This document shows positions 16,535-24,348 of a stretch of DNA of 44,143 bases, piece after piece (position 1 is the first letter of the stretch; each line of letters opens with the position of its first letter). The DNA is from Alphaproteobacteria bacterium (GTDB lineage Bacteria > Pseudomonadota > Alphaproteobacteria > Micavibrionales > Micavibrionaceae), in NCBI GenBank assembly GCA_030750865.1, contig JASMHE010000011.1:1-44143 (forward strand), in the 5' to 3' direction. Under the pieces are notes generated by a model. It saw nothing but the letters and a program-made list of their open reading frames with translations. It ran no database searches and was not told the origin of the DNA. The position numbers and the translations under genes are program-made.

Positions 16535-18295
16535 ATGTCCACGCTTCGGTCGTTTCTGACCACTGTTACACGCTTTTTAAAAAATAATGTATTCGCACCA
16601 TTCACGCCGCAATGGTGGAAATCCCGTGTGCTGAGCAAAATTCCTTTTATAGGGAGAGGTGCAAAAAAGCAGGCTCTTCCAGACACAGACGCGCAAACAG
16701 CGCCGGTCGCACCACAAGCGCCGACCGTCGTCCGCCAATATGAAGAACACCCCAGCACCGCCTATATGGAGCTGAAATATAATTTCCGTGATGTCGGCCG
16801 CATGCAGGCCATCTCGGAAACGCTGGGCCGCGACTTCCTGACCGCCATGCCCGAAGGGGCGTGGAAATCGCGCCTCGGCCAAATCGCATTCCTGCACCGC
16901 CGTATTCACGAAGACATTACCTCAACACGCATGTCGGACCTGATTGAACGCGCCAAAAGCCACCAATCCAACCACCCCGATGACTGGGATGAATGGGATA
17001 CGGCCAATCTGCGCGAAATGGACACGATGCATTCCCATTACAAACCGGTCAGCCCTGATCTGATCGAAAAACGCGCCCGCATGTCCTACGAAGGCCGCCG
17101 CCAGCACCGCGACTGCCTGTCTGCGGGGGACTGGCCTGCCGCCCGCGAATATCTGACCCGCGTCATTGACCTGAACAAGCAAATTGCCGAAGCCAAATGC
17201 CAAGCCTGCAACACCAATTCGCCTTACGAAGCGCTGATGGATGAATATATGCCGGGCATCAAGCTGTCTGATGTTGAAAGCTGGTTCGGCACAATGGAAA
17301 AACGGCTCAGCACTTTGTTGCCGGAAATTCTCGAGCGCCAGAAACAGACCGAGCCGCCAAAAGATATGCATGATTTCTATCCGGCCAAAGCGCAAATGTG
17401 GCTCAATCAGGCCATGTTATCTGCGATCGGGTTCGATTTTCAGCGCGGCGGGCTTTACGAAACAGGCCATAACCCTGTCGAGGGCGGCACGCCCGAAGAT
17501 ACACGCCTTGTGATTAAGAATGTCGATATCCATAATTTCATGGATTCATTGAAAAGCGCCCTGCACGAAGGCGGACACGGTATTTATATTCAGGGCCTGC
17601 CGCGCACCACATGGCGTTATCAGCCCGTGGCACAGGATATGGGCGCGGCCGTCCATGAATCACAGGCGCTTATCATCGAAATGATTATGGCCCGTACACG
17701 CGCCTTTTATTCTTATATATCACCCCGCGTCGAAGGGCTGTTCCACGGCTTGCAAAACCCGACCTTATCGGCCGATAACATGCACAAAAACAAAATCTGG
17801 GTGCAACCGACAACCCAGCGCAAATCCGCCGACGAAGTGACTTATTTCCTGCATGTTCTGCACCGCTTCAAACTGGAACGTGATCTGATTAACGGCAAGC
17901 TGAAAGTCGCCGACCTGCCCGACGCATGGAATGCGGGCATGCGCGATCTGCTCGGTATCGAGCCGGACAGCGTCAAAGACGGCTGCCTGCAGGACGTGCA
18001 TTGGTTCGTTGGTAAATTCGGTTATTTCCCGTCTTATGCCATCGGTCATATGCTGGCCGCACAGCTTTACCAGACCATGCGCAAAGATGAAGGCAGCGAT
18101 CTGTTCGAACATATCGCACAAGGGAATTTCATGCCTGTGACCAGCTGGATGCGCGAGAAAATCCATAAAAAAGGCCGTTTATTGCAATTTGACGATCTGG
18201 TCACAGAAGCGACAGGCAAAAAACTCTCGCCAAAACCCTTGATTGCACATCTGGAGTCACGCTATCTAAAAGATAACGCGCTGATCTCAGCATAA
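16535..18295 (+). CDS. M32 family metallocarboxypeptidase (carboxypeptidase Taq type)
   Basis: Zinc carboxypeptidase that trims residues from peptide C-termini. The zinc site is His344-Glu345-Gly-Gly-His348 in LHEGGHGIY, with the second conserved motif AAVHESQALIIEM (His374-Glu375). Other family landmarks are the C-terminal GYFPSYAIGHMLAAQLY and DLPDAWN segments. The M32 fold starts near residue 73 (AYMELKYNFRDVGRMQAISETL); the preceding 70 residues are a basic, partly hydrophobic extension (LTTVTRFLKNNVFAPF...) not found in typical 500-aa members. This makes the protein 586 aa. The extension is not a clear signal peptide. The ATG at 16535 has only a modest AGGT upstream, so a later start is possible. 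thrC follows 81 bp downstream. Confidence 0.93.
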   Translation: MSTLRSFLTTVTRFLKNNVFAPFTPQWWKSRVLSKIPFIGRGAKKQALPDTDAQTAPVAPQAPTVVRQYEEHPSTAYMELKYNFRDVGRMQAISETLGRDFLTAMPEGAWKSRLGQIAFLHRRIHEDITSTRMSDLIERAKSHQSNHPDDWDEWDTANLREMDTMHSHYKPVSPDLIEKRARMSYEGRRQHRDCLSAGDWPAAREYLTRVIDLNKQIAEAKCQACNTNSPYEALMDEYMPGIKLSDVESWFGTMEKRLSTLLPEILERQKQTEPPKDMHDFYPAKAQMWLNQAMLSAIGFDFQRGGLYETGHNPVEGGTPEDTRLVIKNVDIHNFMDSLKSALHEGGHGIYIQGLPRTTWRYQPVAQDMGAAVHESQALIIEMIMARTRAFYSYISPRVEGLFHGLQNPTLSADNMHKNKIWVQPTTQRKSADEVTYFLHVLHRFKLERDLINGKLKVADLPDAWNAGMRDLLGIEPDSVKDGCLQDVHWFVGKFGYFPSYAIGHMLAAQLYQTMRKDEGSDLFEHIAQGNFMPVTSWMREKIHKKGRLLQFDDLVTEATGKKLSPKPLIAHLESRYLKDNALISA

Positions 18296-18376
18296 AACAC
18301 CAAACAGCAACACACGACCAATGCGAATCGACATCATCGATTCAAGATTGAAAAAGGATCAAAGGATACCGGCCCG

Positions 18377-19786
18377 ATGCTTAGCTACCTCTCGACACGT
18401 GGTGACGTAACCAACAAGAATTTTACAGATGTCTTATTATCCGGTCTGGCGTCGGATGGCGGGTTATTTATTCCATCCTCCCATCCCGATCTTGATACAA
18501 ACAGATTGCGGTCTTTTCAGGGATTGTCCTATGCGCAAATTGCCATGCAAGTCATCAAGCCTTTTGTGAATAATGACATTGACGATGATGTACTGGCCGC
18601 CCTGATCGCCGACACATACAGCGCAGATAATTTCGATCATGATGCCATTGCGCCGCTGGTGCAAATCGGACCGAATGCGTGGATTCTGGAACTGTTCCAC
18701 GGGCCGACATTCTCATTCAAAGATTACGCGATGCAACTTCTCGGCAAGCTGTTTGACCATGTTCTCGAACAGCGCGGCCAGCGCATTACCATTGTCGGCG
18801 CGACATCGGGCGACACGGGATCGGCCGCAATCGAAGCCTGCAAAAACTGTAAAAATATCGATATTTTTATTCTGCACCCCGAAGGACGCACCTCGGACGT
18901 GCAGCGCAAACAAATGACCAGCGTGGATTCGCCCAATGTGCATAATATCGCCCTCAAAGGCACGTTTGATGATTGTCAGGCCTTTGTCAAAGACCTCTTC
19001 GCCGATACAAAAACCGCCGAAAAAATCGGCCTGTCCGCTGTCAACTCCATCAACTGGGCGCGCATTATGGCGCAGACGGTTTATTATGCCGCCGCATCGG
19101 CCGCACTTGGCGCGCCGGACCGGTCCGTGTCCTTTGCCGTGCCGACTGGAAATTTCGGCAATGTCTATGCCGCATGGACGGCAAAACAGGCGGGCCTGCC
19201 GATTGAAAAACTGGTGATCGGCACCAACCGTAACGACATCCTGACACGCTTTTTCGAAACAGGCCGCATGCAGGTCGGGTCGGTCGAACCGTCTTTGTCC
19301 CCCAGCATGGACATTCAGGTCTCCAGCAATTTCGAACGCTATCTGTGTCACCTGATGCAGCATGATTACACCAGTCTGCAAAAGATGATGAACAGCTTTA
19401 AAACAGAAAAGACGTTCAACATTTCAAATGATCTGATGGATGCCGTGCGGCATGACTTCCGCGCCTATCGCTGCACGGATGAGCAAACGACAGACATGAT
19501 CGGCACAACCTATGCCAGCACCGGCTATACGATCGATCCGCACACGGCCGTGGCATTGCATGCGGCGACGCAAGTTCTGCCGTCCGATCCATCCACCCCG
19601 ATGGTCACGCTGGCCTGCGCCCATCCGGCCAAATTCCCCGATGCGGTGAAAAAGGCAACCGGCGTTGCCCCCGCCATGCCGGAAAAACTCGCGGCTGTGA
19701 TGGATATGAAAGAACATTTCACGGTGCTGGACAATGACTATGACAAGGTCAGGGATTTCATCGTATCCGAAAGCAGCGCGGCGTAA
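18377..19786 (+). CDS. thrC: Threonine synthase
   Basis: PLP enzyme that converts O-phosphohomoserine to threonine. The N-terminus YLSTRGDVTNKNFTDVLLSGLASDGGLFIP is a diagnostic signature of the long proteobacterial form. The PLP lysine is Lys115 in TFSFKDYAMQ, and the phosphate-binding loop is in GATSGDTGSAA. The cofactor-binding SVNSINWARIMAQ and PTGNFGNVYAAW segments follow. Length of 469 aa is standard. AAAGGAT stands about 10 bp before the ATG, preceded by another AAAGGATC. Threonine biosynthesis partners (hom, thrB) are not in the window. The gene is convergent with dnaB across about 210 bp of gene-free sequence. Confidence 0.96.
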   Translation: MLSYLSTRGDVTNKNFTDVLLSGLASDGGLFIPSSHPDLDTNRLRSFQGLSYAQIAMQVIKPFVNNDIDDDVLAALIADTYSADNFDHDAIAPLVQIGPNAWILELFHGPTFSFKDYAMQLLGKLFDHVLEQRGQRITIVGATSGDTGSAAIEACKNCKNIDIFILHPEGRTSDVQRKQMTSVDSPNVHNIALKGTFDDCQAFVKDLFADTKTAEKIGLSAVNSINWARIMAQTVYYAAASAALGAPDRSVSFAVPTGNFGNVYAAWTAKQAGLPIEKLVIGTNRNDILTRFFETGRMQVGSVEPSLSPSMDIQVSSNFERYLCHLMQHDYTSLQKMMNSFKTEKTFNISNDLMDAVRHDFRAYRCTDEQTTDMIGTTYASTGYTIDPHTAVALHAATQVLPSDPSTPMVTLACAHPAKFPDAVKKATGVAPAMPEKLAAVMDMKEHFTVLDNDYDKVRDFIVSESSAA

Positions 19787-19999
19787 TCACCGCCCTTCAT
19801 TCAAAGGATCAAAATATCACCAAACGACGTGATGATCGCGCCCACGGCATGCGGCGCGCATAGGCACACATGGGCAAGTATGGGCGATCATACACGGCAT
19901 GCACTATGATATCTGCACACGGCCACAGGCAAACAGATCCACAAGACAAGCCTGCCGCCAGACAGACGGACAGACAAGACAGAAAACAAGATTGATTGA

Positions 20000-21499
20000 T
20001 TAAAATTCGTGATTTTCGTCCAGATCGGAGAATCGGGTCGTGTCCGCGTTAAAGTGCAAGCGCACCGTGCCGATCGGACCGTGACGCTGCTTGCCGATAA
20101 TCACCTCACCGATATTCATGGCGCGGCTGCATTTTTCCTGCCAGGCGGAATATTTCTCGTGATCTTCCATCGATGGTTCTTCGCGGCTCAGGTAATATTC
20201 TTCACGATACACGAACATCACCACATCCGAATCCTGTTCGATCGAACCGGATTCACGCAGATCGGAAAGCTGCGGTTTTTTATCATCGCGCTGTTCGACC
20301 TGACGCGACAACTGCGACAGCGCCACGACCGGAATTTCAAGTTCTTTGGCAATCGCCTTCAACCCTTGTGTAATCTCCGAAATCTCGAGCACACGGTTTT
20401 GCTGGCTTTGGGATGATCCCGTACCGCGCAGAAGCTGCAGATAATCGATCACCAACATATCCAGACCGTGCTGGCGTTTCAAACGGCGCGCCCGCGTCCG
20501 CACAGCGGAAATCGACAAGGCAGGCGTATCATCAATATAAATCGGCACTTGTGACAGCGTGTGGCTGGCCGCAACAAAACGGCGGAAATCATCTTCGCTC
20601 AGATTCCCTTTCCGGATCGCATCACCGGAAATATCGGCTTCGTCGGTCAGAATACGTGTTGCCAGCTGGTCGGACGACATCTCGAGCGAGAAGAACCCGA
20701 CACGGCCGCCTTCTTTGCCACCTGTTTCGGCATAACGTTTGGCCGCGTTATAGGCAATATTCACGGCCAGCGATGTTTTACCCATCGACGGGCGACCGGC
20801 CAAAATCAACAAATCAGAATTATGCAGACCGCCCAGCTTGTTATCCAGGTCACGCAAGCCGGTTGTACAGCCCGTCACATGTCCGTCTGTTTTATAGGCT
20901 TGCTCGGCAATATCAATCGCTGTCATCACCGAATCGCGCAATGTGACAAACCCGCCACGCGAATCGCCGCTTTCGGCCAAACCAAACAGCCGTCCTTCGG
21001 CTGTTTCAATCAGGTTCGATGCATTGCGGTCCAGCGTGTGTTCATACGCATCATTGACGATATCTTCGCCAAGCGTCACCAACTCGCGCCGCAAAAACAG
21101 CTCGTAAATCGTCTGGCCGTAATCGGCCGCGTTAATCACGCCAATCACACTGGATGCCAGATCAACCAGATACGCGGCGCCGCCGACCTGTTCCAGATCG
21201 GAATCTTTTTCAAAGTAATTTTTGAGTGTCACAGGGGATGCCGTCTGGCCGCGATCAATCATCGTATGAATGGCGGCATAGATTCGCTGGTGCGCAGGGG
21301 CAAAGAAATGTTCGGCCCGCAGAAAATCGGTGACTTTTTCCATCGCGCGATTATCAACCAGCAGTGCGCCAAGCAGCCCTTGCTCTGCCTCCAGATTGTG
21401 GGGCAACATGCGGTATGCCTGCTCGTCGGTATTGATACCGACAACTTCATTTTCGCCACCGTTTGGCGATTCTTTTGTGACTGCGTTTTCTGTAACCAT
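20000..21499 (-). CDS. dnaB: Replicative DNA helicase
   Basis: Hexameric 5'-3' helicase that unwinds the chromosome at the replication fork. The N-terminal primase-interacting domain begins with PHNLEAEQGLLGALLVDN (about residues 33-50). The RecA-like motor has Walker A GRPSMGKTS with Lys241, and later the conserved FFSLEMSSDQLATRIL, DYLQLLRG (Walker B) and LSQLSRQVEQRDDKKPQLSDLRESGSIEQDSDVVMF segments, the last with the arginine-finger region. Length of 499 aa is normal and no intein interrupts it. The ATG at 21499 lacks a strong Shine-Dalgarno. Upstream, in the dnaB/slyX region, is a pair of inverted DnaA boxes, suggesting control by DnaA. Confidence 0.97.
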   Translation of the reverse strand: MVTENAVTKESPNGGENEVVGINTDEQAYRMLPHNLEAEQGLLGALLVDNRAMEKVTDFLRAEHFFAPAHQRIYAAIHTMIDRGQTASPVTLKNYFEKDSDLEQVGGAAYLVDLASSVIGVINAADYGQTIYELFLRRELVTLGEDIVNDAYEHTLDRNASNLIETAEGRLFGLAESGDSRGGFVTLRDSVMTAIDIAEQAYKTDGHVTGCTTGLRDLDNKLGGLHNSDLLILAGRPSMGKTSLAVNIAYNAAKRYAETGGKEGGRVGFFSLEMSSDQLATRILTDEADISGDAIRKGNLSEDDFRRFVAASHTLSQVPIYIDDTPALSISAVRTRARRLKRQHGLDMLVIDYLQLLRGTGSSQSQQNRVLEISEITQGLKAIAKELEIPVVALSQLSRQVEQRDDKKPQLSDLRESGSIEQDSDVVMFVYREEYYLSREEPSMEDHEKYSAWQEKCSRAMNIGEVIIGKQRHGPIGTVRLHFNADTTRFSDLDENHEF

Positions 21500-21552
21500 G
21501 ATCCAGAATTAATCATATTCTGCGCGCATGCGCATTAAATCTTTTATTTATT

Positions 21553-21573
21553 TATGCACAGCATGTGCATAAC
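21553..21573. promoter_or_regulatory. Two inverted DnaA boxes upstream of dnaB
   Basis: TTATGCACA (21553-21561) and its exact inverse TGTGCATAA (21565-21573), separated by GCA. Both match the DnaA consensus TTATNCACA at all fixed positions. An AT-rich stretch (21537-21556) adjoins. They lie 54 bp from the dnaB start codon and can equally be read as a 9-3-9 dyad operator. Confidence 0.6.
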
Positions 21574-21734
21574 GGGAAAAGCGCGCAGACCGTCTGTGCC
21601 GTCCATCTGCTCACCTGCCCCGCAGGCCGTTTAATTATATGATGCGCGCCGCCCGCAAGCAAGATAAACAGCGCCGCTATCGCCGCAACGGAAAAAGCTT
21701 GCGCAAATTACGCCCCGCCGTTATGGATGAAGGC

Positions 21735-22013
21735 ATGAGCAAAAATGACCCCACGGCAGACGCCGCACAGATTCAAAACGACAAGATACAAAGCCTTGAA
21801 ATTGCGATGGCCCATCAGGAACAGCAAATTCACGAGCTGAGCGATATCGTCACCGCACAATGGAAAGATATCGAACGCCTGCGCGCCGCCTTGCGGAAAA
21901 CCGAAGCAAAAATCGAAGCCATACAAGACGATATTGATAATCAATCCGGCGACGACGGTCAGTCATTATCCGTCACCGCACAAGCCGCCCGCGACAAACC
22001 CCCGCATTATTAA
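21735..22013 (+). CDS. slyX: SlyX family protein
   Basis: Small coiled-coil protein of the SlyX family, whose biochemical function is not established. From about residue 14 it runs KIQSLEIAMAHQEQQIHELSDIV, then TAQWKDIERLRAALRKTEAKIEAI, a continuous heptad pattern. The C-terminus ends in PPHY, which is the conserved SlyX terminus. I start at the ATG at 21735 (92 aa) with GGA seven bases upstream. The frame opens further upstream to 21639, adding a very basic 32-residue stretch that is unlike the family. It is divergent from dnaB and followed by a long C-rich tract. Confidence 0.85.
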   Translation: MSKNDPTADAAQIQNDKIQSLEIAMAHQEQQIHELSDIVTAQWKDIERLRAALRKTEAKIEAIQDDIDNQSGDDGQSLSVTAQAARDKPPHY

Positions 22014-22354
22014 CGCGCCACATTCACGTGGTCCATCACCACCGCGCCCCGACAGCGCGGCACATCATCAACAAATCCCGATCAAAGTGCATGGTAAACG
22101 CCCATGCCGCACCCGCGCCGAATCGCCGCAAAAAAACCGCCTCTCCCGGCACATACTCCCGACACACATCCAAGCGGCACACACCCAAGTGACATACCCG
22201 CACCATAACAGCCACACAACACAGCTGGACGCACCACCCCAAAACACTGCCTCAAGCGCAACTCAAGCACACCACCAAACACAACCCGCAAGCCACACGC
22301 CTCAAACCCAGCGCGCCGCGTACAGCCGAACACCACCCTGCAACACCCCCAAAG
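22014..22354. other. C-rich, G-poor gene-free tract after slyX
   Basis: About 340 bp in the convergent slyX/rplI gap with no gene. The plus strand is strikingly rich in C and A (for example ACACACCCAAGTGACATACC) and poor in G and T. An RNA of this composition would be unstructured and YC-rich, as at Rho utilisation sites, so it may terminate slyX transcription. Long open frames in it are artefacts of composition. Confidence 0.55.
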
Positions 22355-22356
22355 AA

Positions 22357-22384
22357 AAAGGCCGCAACATGTGCGGCCTTTATT
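22357..22384 (-). terminator. Rho-independent terminator of the rpsF-rpsR-rplI operon
   Basis: AAGGCCGCA (22358-22366) pairs perfectly with TGCGGCCTT (22372-22380) around a five-base loop. A T run follows on the minus strand. It lies 27 bp beyond the rplI stop. Confidence 0.85.
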
Positions 22385-22410
22385 TAATTTGTACAGAAAG
22401 AAAGCAGCGC

Positions 22411-23052
22411 TTATTCAGCGGCTTTTTCTTCTTCCTTTGTTTCTTCTTCGGCTTTATCGGCTTCAGCCGCTTCAGCGTCTGCTTCTGCATTTGCAGCGGC
22501 TTCCGCCTCGGCTTTGGCTGCCGCTTCTTCTTGTTCTGCTTCAGCAGCAGAAACAATAATCAACGGTTTGCCTGTTTCTTCCTGAATCTTCGCTTCATCT
22601 TCACTACGGGCAACGTTCACAACAACGTCAACTTTGACCTCTGGGTGAAGGGCGACATTCACGTCGAAAAGACCGATTGTCTTGAACGCATCGTTCAATG
22701 TCACCATACCGCGACCGATTTTCAGGCCGATTTTTTCGGAAATTGTTTCAGCGATATCACGCGCAGACACAGAACCGTAAAGCTGACCGCCTTCGGCTGC
22801 GTGACGGATCACGGCAACTTTCAAGCCTTTCAGTTTTTCGGCGTCTTTTTCCGCATCTTTTTTCTTCGCGTCGTTTTTCTTTACAATTTCGGCTTTTTGC
22901 GCTTCGAAATATGCAATATTTGCTTGTGATGCACGCAGGGCTTTGCTCTGCGGGATCAGGTAATTGCGCGCAAAACCGGGTTTGACTGAAACAACATCGC
23001 CCAGTTCACCCAGATTATCAACGCGCTCTAACAATATAACTTGTGTAGACAT
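22411..23052 (-). CDS. rplI: 50S ribosomal protein bL9 with acidic C-terminal extension
   Basis: Large-subunit protein bL9, which binds 23S rRNA near the L1 stalk. The N-terminal domain VILLERVDNLGELGDVVSVKPGFARNYLIP and the connecting Lys/Ala-rich helix are typical, and the C-terminal domain ends near residue 150 (SEDEAKIQEETG). Beyond it is an extra tail of about 45-60 residues made almost only of Ala, Glu, Asp and Lys, giving 213 aa against the usual 149 or so. Such acidic tails occur in some alphaproteobacterial L9 proteins. The start has AGAAGGA upstream. It is third in the operon, 24 bp after rpsR. Codon choice favours T-ending codons like other highly expressed genes here. Confidence 0.95.
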   Translation of the reverse strand: MSTQVILLERVDNLGELGDVVSVKPGFARNYLIPQSKALRASQANIAYFEAQKAEIVKKNDAKKKDAEKDAEKLKGLKVAVIRHAAEGGQLYGSVSARDIAETISEKIGLKIGRGMVTLNDAFKTIGLFDVNVALHPEVKVDVVVNVARSEDEAKIQEETGKPLIIVSAAEAEQEEAAAKAEAEAAANAEADAEAAEADKAEEETKEEEKAAE

Positions 23053-23076
23053 TTTCTTATTCCTTCTCTTTAAACC

Positions 23077-23337
23077 TTAGCTATCCTGCTCTTTTTTCAG
23101 ATATGGCAGCAAAGCCATGTGGCGGGCACGTTTGATTGCAACGGAAAGCTCGCGCTGTTTCTTTGCAGAAACGGCTGTAATACGGCTTGGTACAATCTTG
23201 CCACGCTCTGAAATAAAGCGGCTAAGTGTTTTTGTATCTTTCCAATCAATATCCATACCGTTCGGGCCACTGAAAGGGCATGTTTTACGGCGTTTGAAGA
23301 AAGGTTTTTTCACTGTTGGTGTATCTGCTGCACTCAT
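23077..23337 (-). CDS. rpsR: 30S ribosomal protein bS18
   Basis: Small-subunit protein bS18, 86 aa, which binds the platform of the 30S subunit as a heterodimer with bS6. Recognised by [12 protein letters not shown], then [46 protein letters not shown]. The start overlaps the end of rpsF almost directly: the ATG is one base beyond the rpsF stop, and its perfect Shine-Dalgarno AAGGAGG lies inside the last codons of rpsF. Translation of the two is therefore likely to be coupled, which suits their equimolar assembly. Confidence 0.97.
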   Translation of the reverse strand: MSAADTPTVKKPFFKRRKTCPFSGPNGMDIDWKDTKTLSRFISERGKIVPSRITAVSAKKQRELSVAIKRARHMALLPYLKKEQDS

Positions 23338-23338
23338 T

Positions 23339-23674
23339 CTATGCTGCCTCCTTATCGCTTTCCATCATGACAGACGGTCCGTCAGACAGTTTTTCAAGTT
23401 TGATTGTCATGTAACGCAAAACATCGTCAGACAGGCGCATCTGGCGTTCCATTTCAAGCAGTGCAGGTGCTTCTACGTCGCTTTCAATCAGAACGTAGTG
23501 ACCTTTACGGCTTTTTTCGATTTTGTATGCGAATGTACGCATACCCCAGTTTTCTGTTTTTGAGACTTTACCTTTGGCGTCAGTCAGGATTTTGCAGAAA
23601 GTTTCAGTCAGGCTATCGACCTGCGCAGTTGAAAGTTCCTGCCGTGCGATAAACACGGTTTCGTATAAAGGCAT
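23339..23674 (-). CDS. rpsF: 30S ribosomal protein bS6
   Basis: Small-subunit protein bS6, partner of bS18. The ferredoxin-like fold is recognised from [48 protein letters not shown] and [14 protein letters not shown]. The start at 23674 (111 aa) gives the exact family N-terminus and has GAGGAG seven bases upstream; a Met five codons earlier is not needed. It leads the rpsF-rpsR-rplI operon, with a structured leader and a sigma70-like promoter upstream. Confidence 0.97.
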   Translation of the reverse strand: MPLYETVFIARQELSTAQVDSLTETFCKILTDAKGKVSKTENWGMRTFAYKIEKSRKGHYVLIESDVEAPALLEMERQMRLSDDVLRYMTIKLEKLSDGPSVMMESDKEAA

Positions 23675-23711
23675 ATTTGCACTCCTCACGGTTATTCATT
23701 GATTTGGTTCA

Positions 23712-23763
23712 ACCGGCCCATCCGGTCTCTCCCCCATAACAGTGACGGAAACCATTTCCGTCA
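23712..23763 (-). promoter_or_regulatory. Structured leader of rpsF mRNA (possible S6:S18 autoregulatory site)
   Basis: Two perfect inverted repeats lie in the rpsF 5' leader. One is a 9-bp stem with a 3-nt loop (23743-23751 with 23755-23763). The other is ACCGG (23712-23716)/CCGGT (23722-23726) with a five-base loop. Bacterial rpsF leaders often hold an RNA element bound by the S6:S18 dimer that exposes CCG. Position fits; I cannot confirm the consensus by eye. Confidence 0.35.
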
Positions 23764-23821
23764 TGTCTGTCAATGACAGCCGATATTCAAACGATACCGG
23801 CGAGGTTTATGAATGAGGGGC

Positions 23822-23849
23822 AATATACGGCTTTTCCGCACGATTGCAA
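23822..23849 (-). promoter_or_regulatory. Promoter of rpsF-rpsR-rplI
   Basis: Read on the minus strand: TTGCAA (23849-23844), 16-bp spacer, TATATT (23827-23822). This would give a leader of about 140 nt containing the two hairpins. Confidence 0.55.
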
Positions 23850-23872
23850 GAAAAAACATCGGGATAAAGCGC

Positions 23873-23905
23873 AAAAAAAAATGCCGGCGCGAGGCCGGCA
23901 TTTCT
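23873..23905 (-). terminator. Rho-independent terminator of the 104-aa gene
   Basis: ATGCCGGC (23881-23888) pairs perfectly with GCCGGCAT (23894-23901) around GCGAG. Nine Ts follow on the minus strand. Confidence 0.88.
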
Positions 23906-23949
23906 CATTCTTTGTTCAACTTGGAATGAAAAGAGAAAATCTGTACGGG

Positions 23950-24264
23950 CTAGACAAGCCGTTCGGCAATCTGGTTATTATTGGCCGTTTGCTGGATATG
24001 ACCGGCCAGAAAGCTTTTCCAATGTTCTGATTTCACGCCGCTTTTGCGCTTGTTCTTGAAGCCCTGACGCAACATCGCGGCCAGTGCAACACGGCTCAGA
24101 TCAGGATTTTGCAACGCGCTGCGGAAACGGTTGATACTCGTCCGTGCGACATAATCGGCATAATCCATATTCGGATGCCCGCCGGCTTCGGCAAGCATAC
24201 GGAACGCCGTTCCTGTTTCATCTAATAGAATTTCGATTTTTCGGTTCATCATCATACAATTCAT
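23950..24264 (-). CDS. Small hypothetical protein
   Basis: 104-aa protein of unrecognised family. It is hydrophilic and basic towards the C-terminus, with no signal peptide, membrane segment or catalytic motif. The middle part (DYADYVARTSINRFRSALQNPDLSRVALAAML) looks helical. The start at 24264 is supported by a strong GGGAGGA Shine-Dalgarno; the N-terminus MNCMMMNRK offers several alternative Met starts. It has its own terminator and a candidate -10 (TATAAC, 24300-24295) with a dyad symmetric site over the -35 region, so it seems to be an individually regulated gene. Not related to its neighbours by any feature I can see. Confidence 0.65.
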   Translation of the reverse strand: MNCMMMNRKIEILLDETGTAFRMLAEAGGHPNMDYADYVARTSINRFRSALQNPDLSRVALAAMLRQGFKNKRKSGVKSEHWKSFLAGHIQQTANNNQIAERLV

Positions 24265-24303
24265 TTTGTCCTCCCTTTCGTTGTGGCGGATAATGTTATA
24301 ATC

Positions 24304-24321
24304 GCTGTCGAATGTGACAGC
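24304..24321. promoter_or_regulatory. Dyad site upstream of the 104-aa gene
   Basis: GCTGTC-N6-GACAGC, a perfect 6-6-6 inverted repeat. On the minus strand it covers the region where the -35 would lie relative to TATAAC at 24300-24295, so a repressor or activator could bind there. Confidence 0.35.
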
Positions 24322-24348
24322 TTTTTGACAGGGGAAGGGTCGTATCAT

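Noticed and set aside
18713-19381. 222-codon frame opposite thrC
   Set aside because: Antisense shadow of thrC without independent support.
20561-21538. 325-codon plus-strand frame opposite dnaB
   Set aside because: It is the antisense shadow of dnaB, with no start signal and no recognisable protein features.
21500-21640. Chromosome origin suggested by the DnaA-box pair
   Set aside because: Only two boxes, and none of the usual origin neighbours (dnaA, dnaN, hemE, rho) in the window; promoter control is more economical.
21934-22929. 331-codon plus-strand frame across the slyX/rplI gap
   Set aside because: It runs through a C-rich tract and the antisense of rplI; its composition explains the lack of stops.
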